From a virus: DNA of 48,391 bases. The notes under the pieces were generated by a model. It was not told where the DNA came from. It searched no databases and saw only the letters and a list, made by a program, of their open reading frames with translations. The stretch spans positions 1 to 48,391 of the IMG/VR virus record IMGVR_UViG_3300037882_002669; one strand, given 5' to 3'. Each line of letters starts with the position of its first letter. Position 1 is the first letter of the stretch. The position numbers were made by a program, and so were the translations under genes. Below are positions 6,112 through 12,712 of this stretch, one piece after another.

Positions 6112-6290
6112 CTGATTACATAGCTTGGGCTTTTATAGTCCTCTTAGTCGTATTGGGTAATCTTATCCGCGTCGAATCGACCAAACTTTTGATTGCCCGA
6201 CAAAGGCCCCTTGTGACCGCAGCACTCGCGTTGCTATCTGTAATGTGCATACTAGCCGCAGGCTATATATGGGGGCAAAAAGGATTATGA
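6108..6290 (+). CDS. Two-helix membrane protein
   Basis: This 60-residue protein has two clear hydrophobic helices (residues 4-20 and 37-54) with a short basic loop (KLLIARQRP) between them. Its size and topology fit small phage inner-membrane proteins. It is coupled at both ends by ATGA overlaps. A role in superinfection exclusion, regulation or holin action is possible, but nothing specific is visible. Confidence 0.6.
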   Translation: MTDYIAWAFIVLLVVLGNLIRVESTKLLIARQRPLVTAALALLSVMCILAAGYIWGQKGL

Positions 6291-6586
6291 CATACCCACA
6301 AAATCACAATGATGACGATGACGACACGTTCGACTCAAGCCCTCAAGCCTTGACTGCTTCTAGCAAAGAGAAGCTGCGTCAGTTCGTAGCTCGGGTCGAG
6401 AACCTAGAGAATGAAAAAGCGGAAATCTCTGAGCAGCTCAAAGATGTCTACGGCGAGGCAAAATCGCTCGGCTTCGACACCAAAGCCCTGCGCAAAGTGA
6501 TTAAGCTGCGCAAGATCAGCGCCCAGGATCGGGCCGAAGCCGAGATGATGCTGGACCTTTATCTGGAGGCAATTGGCGAAATATGA
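6287..6586 (+). CDS. gapR-like: GapR-like (DUF2312) nucleoid-associated protein
   Basis: This 99-residue protein has an acidic N-terminus with a run of aspartates and then the DUF2312 domain: SSKEKLRQFVARVENLENEK, QLKDVYGEAKSLGFDTKALR and KVIKLRK. GapR in Caulobacter is a tetramer that binds AT-rich, overtwisted DNA and aids topoisomerases during replication; it is known mainly from alphaproteobacteria and their phages. A phage copy may shape the phage's own AT-rich origin or interfere with the host protein. I chose the ATG at 6287 because it overlaps the preceding stop. The acidic N-terminal extension is longer than I expect and could modulate DNA binding. Confidence 0.85.
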   Translation: MTYPQNHNDDDDDTFDSSPQALTASSKEKLRQFVARVENLENEKAEISEQLKDVYGEAKSLGFDTKALRKVIKLRKISAQDRAEAEMMLDLYLEAIGEI

Positions 6587-6669
6587 CCGACCTATCAACG
6601 CAGACCGCCCGTGATGCAGCCCCGACTGTTGCGCCATCACCGCAGCCCTACAAGCAATGGGGACACTGA
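6583..6669 (+). CDS. 28-residue coupled micro-ORF
   Basis: An ATG at 6583 overlaps the GapR-like stop and opens a short frame (MTDLSTQTARDAAPTVAPSP at the start). Its second half comes from a 43-bp sequence repeated at 7158-7200, where it is read in another frame as the end of a longer gene. This may therefore be a remnant of a duplicated gene end rather than a selected peptide. Confidence 0.35.
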   Translation: MTDLSTQTARDAAPTVAPSPQPYKQWGH

Positions 6670-6674
6670 AATGA
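6632..6674. repeat. 43-bp gene-junction repeat, copy 1
   Basis: The 43 bp here match 7158-7200 at 39 positions. Each copy ends in an ATGA-type junction just before or at the start of the next gene. It looks like duplication of a gene end together with its ribosome-binding region. Confidence 0.85.
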
Positions 6675-6871
6675 TTACGTTAAACCGAAAAGATCACCCA
6701 GTTGGCGCACGTGTCCTGACAAAATACCCGTCTTATGTTGATCCAGAATATCTGGCGGGAAAGCTATTTGAGGCGACAGTGGGGGAGTGGTCACCGGGCG
6801 GACGGGTGAGGCTGGCCCATTGCTTTTGGTCAGAGCCTGCTGATCTGAATATTGTTGAGATTTTACCATGA
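6671..6871 (+). CDS. Small hypothetical protein
   Basis: This 66-residue protein starts at 6671 behind a GGGG-rich element. It has a mostly beta pattern (VGARVLTKYP, KLFEATVGEWSPGGRVRL) and resembles a small SH3-like or KOW-like barrel in outline, which I cannot confirm. Its stop overlaps the next ATG at 6868 as ATGA. Confidence 0.55.
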   Translation: MITLNRKDHPVGARVLTKYPSYVDPEYLAGKLFEATVGEWSPGGRVRLAHCFWSEPADLNIVEILP

Positions 6872-7200
6872 CCATGCAACTTGATCAAGACGCGCTAGAG
6901 GCGGCGTGGACGCTTATCAGAGGGCGCCCCGCAGGAGCAAGCGACGGTAACACTTACATCGTCGAACCGACTACGCATAATCGCTTTGTTGAGGCCATTC
7001 AAGCCTACCTTGCCACAGCCAACAAGCTTCTAGGCCCGCGCAAACATGCTGTGACGGATGAGATGATTGATGCAGCTTTGACAGCTAAGGACGCTCTCGT
7101 GCTTAAACAGGGCGATAATTGTTATGAGCCTTTTGAGCAACATGTATCCATGCGCGCCGCCATCACCGCAGCCCTACAAGTAATGGAGGCACTGACATGA
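6868..7200 (+). CDS. Hypothetical phage protein
   Basis: This 110-residue, mainly helical protein carries VTDEMIDAAL in the middle and MRAAITAALQVMEAL at the end, a combination I recognise from many small phage proteins without known function. It has no membrane segment. It starts with ATGA coupling. Its last 43 bp are the second copy of the junction repeat, and it is coupled to the DUF3850 gene. Confidence 0.6.
   Translation: MTMQLDQDALEAAWTLIRGRPAGASDGNTYIVEPTTHNRFVEAIQAYLATANKLLGPRKHAVTDEMIDAALTAKDALVLKQGDNCYEPFEQHVSMRAAITAALQVMEALT
7158..7200. repeat. 43-bp gene-junction repeat, copy 2
   Basis: This is the partner of 6632-6674, with four differences. Here the sequence is the in-frame 3' end of a 110-residue gene, so this copy is probably the source. 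Confidence 0.85.
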
Positions 7201-7484
7201 CCGTGCAAAGCCACACCCTCAAAACAGTACAGCCTTACTTTGATGCGGTTAAGCTCGGAGAGAAAACATTCGAAGTTAGAAAGAACGACCGTTTTTATCA
7301 GAGAGGCGACTTCGTAAATCTTAGGTGTTTTAATATACGTACTCAGACGTTTGATTCGGGCGAAAAACCGCTTACGTTTATGGTCGGGCCCGTACTGCAA
7401 GGAGGTCAACTTGGCATCGAAGCGGGATACTGCGTGTTTTCCCTGATTCCACTAGACACAAAGGACAATGACGATGAAACTTGA
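7197..7484 (+). CDS. DUF3850 (ASCH/PUA-like) protein
   Basis: This 95-residue protein fits DUF3850. Its start reads SHTLKTVQPYFDAVKLGEKT, then FEVRKNDR and YQRGDFVNLRCF, and it ends with a strand pair GYCVFSLIPL. The family has an ASCH/PUA-like fold and is thought to bind RNA or modified bases; the role in phages is not known. It is the last gene of the plus operon and ends two bases from the stop of the convergent fibre gene at 7486, leaving no room for a terminator between them. Confidence 0.85.
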   Translation: MTVQSHTLKTVQPYFDAVKLGEKTFEVRKNDRFYQRGDFVNLRCFNIRTQTFDSGEKPLTFMVGPVLQGGQLGIEAGYCVFSLIPLDTKDNDDET

Positions 7485-7485
7485 G

Positions 7486-8769
7486 TTACGCAGCCAAAGG
7501 CCATCGTGCTAAAACTACTTGATCAACGGGCCATTTTGCCGTCATAACTTGTTGCACAGGCCATTTGGCTGCGAAAACTTGAGGCTCGGGCCACTCGGCC
7601 TCCACCCGCTGCCAAGTCCATCGATAAACGTCCAACACCGTGCCAAATGCGGCCACATCGATCTCAGCGCTTGACACACCAGCGCTCGAAACGGACACGG
7701 CACCGACAGCGCCACTTGATGCAATGCCAGCTTGGACAATCCCTGCGCCGCTAATTTCGACCCCACCCAAAGCCAAAGCAGCCAACGATATAATTGGCGC
7801 AGAACTGGCACTGACAAAGGCGTGCCCTATCATACTGATGCTGGCGCCAGCTAACACTGTCGCCGCGCCGCTAATGGCGACATGCCCCGATGCCAGCGCG
7901 GATACGCCCATTGAGGCCGAGGCGGTGCCAGTGATGGGCGGTAACGCGATGTCGCCGAAAGCGGTGCCCGTGATCGATGCGAGGCTTGCGCCTGTGGCCC
8001 CCGTTACGGTGACATGACCGTCAGAAGCGGGCGAAATTGACCCTAAATTGTCCGCAGTTTGCCCCGTGATTGCAGTTTGCCCCGTTGCCAGACTACCTAC
8101 ATTGACAAAGGACGCAGACGCGGCAGAGACTGAAACCCACCCTACGCTAGATTTGGCCACATCCGCCAAAGTCGCTGCCGAGAGCGCCGAAATCAAGATG
8201 CGCCCATCGGCTGCGACAGAGGTTCCCGCAAGAAGCGAGGCGACTGCACCAGCAACACGCACTCGACCCGATGCGTCAACCACCGATCCATCCAGGTTGC
8301 GTGCGCCCGCCGCCGCAATGGCTGTGCGTGCCGAACCTGATGCGGCAAGCCCAGAAACAGCAACGGTGCCGCCAGAACCAGAAACAGCAACGGTGCCGCC
8401 AGACGCACCTGAAGCAGCACCCAAAGCAGAGGCCGATGCGGCGGCGGCGATCTGAACTCGCCCGACCTGGTTGACAGCCAACCCGTCGAGGCTGCGTGCG
8501 CCAGTACCGAAAACCGCAACTTCCCCCGAGGCCGCACCCGAAACCACCTCAAGCGCAATCGTTGCGCTCCCCGTGATTGTCACGCCACCGTTAGAGACAG
8601 TGCCAGAAGCAGCGACGACAACGGGGGGGAGGGCAACAGCGCCAGCCCCCACAATCGGCGGCACACCAAAGAATTCGCTCGCCCAAATGACCCGCGCGGG
8701 ATTTGTCACTTGGAAACTAGCGGGCGAGAACCGCGTCAGAACAGAGGCGCGCGCGTGCGGACTAGCCAT
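7486..8769 (-). CDS. Repetitive Ala/Gly/Ser-rich virion or fibre protein
   Basis: This protein of about 427 residues is made mainly of roughly 30-residue repeats of the form GxVxVSGxAxxxLG. Such repeats are known from alphaproteobacterial phage tail proteins and probably form a beta-helical or beta-sheet rod. The last 45 residues differ: W-P occurs every ten residues (EWPEPQVFAA, KWPVQQVMTA, KWPVDQVVLA, RWPLAA). Cysteine is absent from the repeats. I chose the ATG at 8769, which overlaps the upstream gene's stop by eight bases. It is probably the distal part of a fibre, or a decoration protein. The region includes a 27-bp tandem duplication, so length may vary. Confidence 0.7.
   Translation of the reverse strand: MASPHARASVLTRFSPASFQVTNPARVIWASEFFGVPPIVGAGAVALPPVVVAASGTVSNGGVTITGSATIALEVVSGAASGEVAVFGTGARSLDGLAVNQVGRVQIAAAASASALGAASGASGGTVAVSGSGGTVAVSGLAASGSARTAIAAAGARNLDGSVVDASGRVRVAGAVASLLAGTSVAADGRILISALSAATLADVAKSSVGWVSVSAASASFVNVGSLATGQTAITGQTADNLGSISPASDGHVTVTGATGASLASITGTAFGDIALPPITGTASASMGVSALASGHVAISGAATVLAGASISMIGHAFVSASSAPIISLAALALGGVEISGAGIVQAGIASSGAVGAVSVSSAGVSSAEIDVAAFGTVLDVYRWTWQRVEAEWPEPQVFAAKWPVQQVMTAKWPVDQVVLARWPLAA
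8351..8404. repeat. 27-bp tandem duplication inside the repetitive fibre gene
   Basis: Two adjacent 27-bp units at 8351-8377 and 8378-8404 differ at one base. In the minus-strand gene they encode the nonapeptide SGSGGTVAV twice, keeping frame. It looks like a recent expansion. Confidence 0.85.
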
Positions 8770-9598
8770 GGGCAACCTTGCCGCCGCCGCGCACGGTGCC
8801 GGTCGTAGAGGTGGACGCCAATTGAACCAGCGTCAAGCAGGCATTGTTGGGAACTTCAGGCAAGCCCAGCGCATCCCAAGGGTAGACCTCGCCTTTGTTG
8901 GCGACGAACAATGGCGCGACGGCGCGCAAGCGCGTGGCCGTAAAACCAAAGCTGCCTGCCACCGCCGTACTGGCGGACAAGATCACGTCATTGATGCGTC
9001 GAATGAATTTACCGCTTTGGGCAGCAGGAACGAGGCCATTTAGGTTAATCAAGCGGCCAGCCCGCACTGTGCCGCCCACTGCAACTGCCGTCAAAGCCGC
9101 AACAGTGCCGTCATTGTATGTGACGTTGATTGTGGCACTGGACGCAGTCGCACCAGTGTCCGCGTACCACTCCATCCACCATTGAACGTCGCTGAAATTG
9201 GCGTCACCAATTCGCTCGGCTGGTGGGTTTAGGCCCGCTGCCGTCAGATCAAGGGCGACCGCTTGCGTCGTGATCAGCGTACCATTGAGGCCAGCCATTT
9301 GAGCGATGCGATCATGCACCTCCATCGTCACAGCGGCATTGGTGCAATTGAGTGCCAGCCAACCCAGATAGGAGGTAGCGGGCGCAGTCTGGTTTGCAAA
9401 ACCCATCGCGCCGACTAGAGCAGATGTACAAAGCGCCGCAGCAGCAGGGATTGCGCCCTGCCCCGGCTGCCCCGTCGCCCTCCAAAGGCTGAAATACTGC
9501 CCCGCTACCGTGTTTGCGAGAGAGGCTTTGTCAATCACGATGCGGCTGGCATTGTTGCCCAGAGCGTTCAAAAAGCCGTCTAGAGTGGTGATAGCCAT
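8762..9598 (-). CDS. Phage virion-associated protein (fibre module)
   Basis: This 278-residue protein begins MAITTLDGFLNALG and has the pattern of a recurrent phage structural protein: NTVAGQYFSLWRATGQPGQG, LVGAMGFAN, a middle part with NCTNAAVTMEVHDRIAQMAG, and a C-terminal FTATRLRAVAPLFVANKGEV. It has no enzymatic motif. I chose the ATG at 9598, just after the upstream gene's stop, because the sequence before it is not protein-like. It is probably a minor tail or fibre-tip component. The overlap with the next gene suggests coordinated production. Confidence 0.7.
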   Translation of the reverse strand: MAITTLDGFLNALGNNASRIVIDKASLANTVAGQYFSLWRATGQPGQGAIPAAAALCTSALVGAMGFANQTAPATSYLGWLALNCTNAAVTMEVHDRIAQMAGLNGTLITTQAVALDLTAAGLNPPAERIGDANFSDVQWWMEWYADTGATASSATINVTYNDGTVAALTAVAVGGTVRAGRLINLNGLVPAAQSGKFIRRINDVILSASTAVAGSFGFTATRLRAVAPLFVANKGEVYPWDALGLPEVPNNACLTLVQLASTSTTGTVRGGGKVAHG

Positions 9599-9600
9599 GA

Positions 9601-10002
9601 TCAGGCATTGCCAAGAGTCAAAGTGAATGTCGAGACGCTGACGGCTTGGCCGACTGCGATGTTGTTGTTGTCTAAAGTCATATCGCCGCCACCGCCAGAG
9701 ATGGTCACAGTACCTTGAAAATGGCACGTTGCGCCTTGCTTGATGCGATAATGGCCTGCAACCCCCGTGCCATCGGCGGCGGGATCAGACCACGCACCAT
9801 TGATGTTCTTGACGCCGCCAGCGGCAGCAGTCATCCAGTCGGCGGGCAATGCCAGCGACGCCAGAAGCGTGCCGCTGTCGGCTGTGGCAGGGGTGGCAGG
9901 GGGCGCGCCGGTACGGATTTCCAGTGTCGGGCTGGCGCCAATTGTACTTTCGATGATGTCGCCCATTGCATTTCGGACTGCGGTTGATAATTGAACGGCC
10001 AT
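9601..10002 (-). CDS. Phage virion protein of the fibre module
   Basis: This 133-residue protein begins MAVQLSTAVRNAMGDIIEST and contains SPTLEIRTGAPPATPATADS, GTLLASLALP and a glycine-rich beta C-terminus (GGDMTLDNNNIAVGQ). I recognise this as a small structural protein found beside tail-fibre genes in many phages; its exact place in the virion is unknown. It is followed after two bases by the next virion gene, and no catalytic residues are visible. Confidence 0.75.
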   Translation of the reverse strand: MAVQLSTAVRNAMGDIIESTIGASPTLEIRTGAPPATPATADSGTLLASLALPADWMTAAAGGVKNINGAWSDPAADGTGVAGHYRIKQGATCHFQGTVTISGGGGDMTLDNNNIAVGQAVSVSTFTLTLGNA

Positions 10003-10011
10003 GTTTGTCTC

Positions 10012-10362
10012 CTAGTCTGTGTTAATGCCGCCAGAGGCGTTTAGCGCTCCTGACAAAAGGGTGACTTGTTCGGTCGTATTGCGGGCTTCGATCTCGTACT
10101 TCAACAAGTCGGCGGGCAGGGATCGGCTCTCCACGACGGTCCAATCCCAGAAAACCACGCCCGCCGTTGGTGTGTCAACGCGTAATAGCTTTTCTAGCAA
10201 GGTTTGATTAAACTTGTCGGCGACAAGCCCACGAAGGGTGTAACCCGTAAGGTCTTTCGCAGGTCCGCCACTTGTGGTCGTCACACTTATGACCACCGTT
10301 TGCGTGTTGCCTCGCCGCACTTGTATGATGTCGCCCATAACCAGACCCCATTGCCGGCTCAT
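10012..10362 (-). CDS. Ig-like or baseplate-type tail protein
   Basis: This 116-residue protein starts near MGDIIQVRRGNTQTVVISVT and continues with DLTGYTLRGLVADKF, GVVFWDWT and LLKYEIEARNTTEQVTLLSG. That is the pattern of small Ig-like domains of phage upper-baseplate or fibre-attachment proteins (BppU N-terminal type). An internal ATG at 10338 is a possible alternative start. As the first gene of the fibre group, it lies next to a 182-bp gap holding a promoter-like site. Confidence 0.6.
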   Translation of the reverse strand: MSRQWGLVMGDIIQVRRGNTQTVVISVTTTSGGPAKDLTGYTLRGLVADKFNQTLLEKLLRVDTPTAGVVFWDWTVVESRSLPADLLKYEIEARNTTEQVTLLSGALNASGGINTD

Positions 10363-10490
10363 ATCCGTGGTTCCTCATAATCTATCGCACGAACAAGTGC
10401 AAGCAAGGAGCCTACGGCTCAAAATGGCTTTAACGTAACTCATACGGAGGTGAAGTCCACATACAACGTGTCGTTCGGTTCGTATACGCC

Positions 10491-10531
10491 CACTAGTTCG
10501 GGACTAGTGATCGTCAGACAAATCGTGTCAA
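10491..10531 (-). promoter_or_regulatory. Candidate leftward promoter with a 7-bp hairpin
   Basis: In the gene-free stretch 10363-10544, CACTAGT (10491-10497) and ACTAGTG (10503-10509) form a perfect inverted repeat with a five-base loop. On the minus strand TTGACA (10531-10526) lies 17 bases before ACTAGT (10508-10503), so the hairpin covers the expected -10. There is no T run, so a terminator is less likely. The site could give the fibre module its own controlled transcription. Confidence 0.4.
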
Positions 10532-10544
10532 TTGGCGTGAGTGG

Positions 10545-10841
10545 TCATGATGTAGAATCTCCGGTAGCACGCGGCCAAAATTTATCGTACAACATGACGC
10601 CGACAAAGGCTGTAACAGACGCACGCCACCACATATAGATCGACGATAGAGACTCGGCTTCGGGGTGCAACGCCATGCCTAGAGCGGACATACCAAGCGA
10701 CCAACATATGAGAGCCTTGACAACTCCACGATTGTCGCGACACCGACCACACTCACGCCAGCGGACTTTGCTCATTAAGACCAATGAGCCAGTGGAGATC
10801 AGCAAAAAGCAAAGCGTACTCAAAACTTTAATCGGGTCCAC
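10545..10841 (-). CDS. Small membrane protein of the lysis region
   Basis: This 98-residue protein has a hydrophobic helix at about residues 6-24, a basic, cysteine-containing segment (KVRWRECGRCRDNRG), and two further hydrophobic stretches. I chose the GTG at 10841 because GGAGG lies eight bases upstream; a TTG at 10856 is also in frame. Its position directly after another membrane protein suggests a holin, antiholin or spanin-like role, but I recognise no family and see no lipobox. Confidence 0.5.
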   Translation of the reverse strand: MDPIKVLSTLCFLLISTGSLVLMSKVRWRECGRCRDNRGVVKALICWSLGMSALGMALHPEAESLSSIYMWWRASVTAFVGVMLYDKFWPRATGDSTS

Positions 10842-11169
10842 TGTTGGTCCCTCCAAGTAGCTGATTGAGCCACTTTTTCATCACGCTCGGCGCGTACCCT
10901 TTTGCCGCCTCTACCATACTGAGACTAAACACGGCAAGTGTGATGCCAAGTAAGCCATAGATAAAGCCGATAGGGCCCGCCCAACGCGCCAGCTCAAAAT
11001 GGTCCACGGTTGGATTAGTAAACACCTGAGATATCGCTAAGCCGCCAGCAGCTATGAAAACGCGATGCCATTTTTTCTCAGGCTTGGCTAAGATAGCGAA
11101 AACAGTCGAGCCCGCGATAGCGGGGAACTGATCGCGCGCGGTCGCTAAGATCGTATCAAGTAAACTCAT
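10828..11169 (-). CDS. Membrane protein, holin candidate
   Basis: This 113-residue protein has hydrophobic segments at about residues 16-27, 38-51 and 64-85, and a basic C-terminal tail (VMKKWLNQLLGG). It overlaps the next membrane gene. Size, topology and position in the lysis region fit a holin or antiholin. The gap 11170-11288 upstream holds a possible 39-codon GTG frame without a ribosome site, which I do not annotate. Confidence 0.5.
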   Translation of the reverse strand: MSLLDTILATARDQFPAIAGSTVFAILAKPEKKWHRVFIAAGGLAISQVFTNPTVDHFELARWAGPIGFIYGLLGITLAVFSLSMVEAAKGYAPSVMKKWLNQLLGGTNSGPD

Positions 11170-11288
11170 CGTGTATTATGCCTCGACAACTCTTGAGTGG
11201 ATGCACCCCCACTTGAGATAGCCCGATTTGATTTCCCTTGTGAATAGCGACTAGCACCCGAGAGGCCACACACACACTCGCAGGAATA

Positions 11289-11669
11289 CTAGATCGCCAA
11301 TCCGCACTCACGCGCTGTTTGTCTGCGATAGCCCCAGTCTGGCTTGAAAATGCCGTTGCCCGACGCAATGATGGCGCATGATGCGTTTTGCCCACTGACA
11401 AGGCGTACCGTGGCCACAAGGCGGCCATAGAGGTCGTTGCGATGCGGTATGATTGTGACGGGGCCTGCATCCAGAGACAATTGCAGGAACCGCTTAGAGG
11501 CCCGCCCGTCCCCCGACGCACAAACCCGCCCCGCCTTGCCGTTACACCCCTTCAATTCAGGTGCATCAACGGCAATCAGGCGGACCGCTTGGGGGTGGTT
11601 AGCGCATCGCAACGTGTCGCCATCCGCGGCAACAGGCGATAGGCAAAGGAATATGGCTAAAGCACTCAT
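11289..11669 (-). CDS. Staphylococcal nuclease-like (SNase) protein, probably exported
   Basis: This 126-residue protein has the SNase core. The DGDT motif lies at residues 16-19, VRLIAVDAPEL at 29-39 provides the usual R30, D35 and E38, and YGRLVA near residue 81 provides the second arginine R83. The first 15 residues form a short hydrophobic signal-like segment. Such enzymes cut DNA or RNA with calcium. Its place between lysis genes and the likely export suggest action in the periplasm or after lysis, perhaps reducing viscosity or attacking DNA of competitors; that is inference. The start overlaps the upstream stop as ATGA. Confidence 0.75.
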   Translation of the reverse strand: MSALAIFLCLSPVAADGDTLRCANHPQAVRLIAVDAPELKGCNGKAGRVCASGDGRASKRFLQLSLDAGPVTIIPHRNDLYGRLVATVRLVSGQNASCAIIASGNGIFKPDWGYRRQTARECGLAI

Positions 11670-12040
11670 TTGCTCACCCCGTTATGGATAAGGTCGAGAA
11701 CGCGGGATGCCACGCGCGCTCTCAATTGGTCAGTCACAATCACGCCAACGGCCTTAAGGGTGTCAGGGATGCGAGCCTCTACCGCCTTTGTTGCCGCGTC
11801 AATAGCGGCGGTCTCCGTCTCGACCCCCGTGTCGCCGTCGTTACGCAACCGCGCCACGGCTTCCTTTGAGGCCCACAGAACAGCCGCTTGAAATACTTTG
11901 TTGGCAGATGCGCTTGTCCACAAGGCTATTGCTTTGGGTGCATACTTTGTGAGTAAAGTTGCAATGGCCGCCAAGGCTAAAGCCGCAATGGCCGAAACAA
12001 CTTGTTGACCGTAGAACGCCAGTTGCGTTTGAAAATCCAT
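11666..12040 (-). CDS. LLH-type holin candidate
   Basis: This 124-residue protein has one long membrane helix near residues 13-30 (VVSAIAALALAAIATLL), followed by an amphipathic helical region and a C-terminal helical domain (KAVEARIPDTLKAVGVIVTD). This matches the single-helix, long-C-terminus plan of the LLH holin family by pattern. It starts one base after the YkuD-like gene's stop and ends coupled to the SNase gene, which supports a lysis role. A tail-tip or structural role cannot be excluded. Confidence 0.55.
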   Translation of the reverse strand: MDFQTQLAFYGQQVVSAIAALALAAIATLLTKYAPKAIALWTSASANKVFQAAVLWASKEAVARLRNDGDTGVETETAAIDAATKAVEARIPDTLKAVGVIVTDQLRARVASRVLDLIHNGVSK

Positions 12041-12041
12041 A

Positions 12042-12611
12042 TCAAAACTCCTTCAAGAGCGCGTAAGTGAGGGGCCGCTTACTCATGATGGACATGAAGC
12101 GCTCGAAGTGATCGTCATTGTTCAAGACCGTGCATCCCGCGCTCCAGTTGCCAATGCGAACCGAAATGCCCTCATCTTTGGCATGGTGGATGTTTGACCA
12201 AATAATGTCGTTTAGCACAGGGCCGAATGTCTCTGCCTTGCTGTCTCCATCTTGATCGCGCGTGTACGGAAAGCCTTTGTTTTGGCGATAAGCGGGATAG
12301 TCCTTATGACGACCATAAATGTGGCTATTATAGACAATGTTATCGGCCACAAGGACTGCTGCGCCAGCCTTATTAAACTTAGTGCGAAAGTTTTTCAGCA
12401 CATCCACGCCGGGGTGGGTGGTGCAGCTTGTGGCCATGTGGAACTTTACCAAGTTGCCTTTGGCTTCGGCCAAGTAAAACTTGTCGTCAAACGCGTCAGG
12501 CACGTCCGCTCTTGAGCGCACGCCAATCGCGTACATTCCGTCGTGCCAGCCGTTGAAGCCCTTGGCCGTTGACGCAACGCGGCCGATAAGTTGTTGATCA
12601 GTGTACTTCAC
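12042..12611 (-). CDS. YkuD-like (L,D-transpeptidase fold) phage protein, probable lysis enzyme
   Basis: This 189-residue protein ends in a conserved segment: IHHAKDEG at about residues 141-148 and GNWSAGCTVLNN with C160, matching the His and SxGC catalytic pattern of YkuD enzymes. The N-terminal part (KYTDQQLIGRV, FDDKFYLAEA, HPGVDVLKNF) matches similar phage proteins I recognise by pattern. I chose the GTG at 12611 because AAGGAGG lies eight bases upstream; an ATG at 12662 lacks a site. It probably acts on peptidoglycan as the endolysin, since no muramidase or amidase is otherwise visible. Substrate and activity are inferred. Confidence 0.65.
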   Translation of the reverse strand: MKYTDQQLIGRVASTAKGFNGWHDGMYAIGVRSRADVPDAFDDKFYLAEAKGNLVKFHMATSCTTHPGVDVLKNFRTKFNKAGAAVLVADNIVYNSHIYGRHKDYPAYRQNKGFPYTRDQDGDSKAETFGPVLNDIIWSNIHHAKDEGISVRIGNWSAGCTVLNNDDHFERFMSIMSKRPLTYALLKEF

Positions 12612-12712
12612 GGCGTCTCCTCCTTGACTCAATTTTCCCGATTGCACTCCAGACAACGGCATTAAAAACTAGAATATGCCGATTTGCAACGACCTTGTAG
12701 CCCCTAAGTAGG

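Noticed and set aside
7486-8769. Autotransporter or adhesin of bacterial origin
   Set aside because: There is no signal peptide or membrane anchor domain, and the gene sits in a phage fibre module.
8471-9043. 190-codon plus-strand frame opposite the fibre genes
   Set aside because: It is antisense to two recognisable virion genes and reads as proline/threonine-rich low-complexity sequence.
11156-11521. 121-codon minus-strand frame across the SNase-like gene
   Set aside because: It overlaps a protein with clear catalytic motifs in another phase and has no ribosome site; only the last 39 codons are outside that gene.
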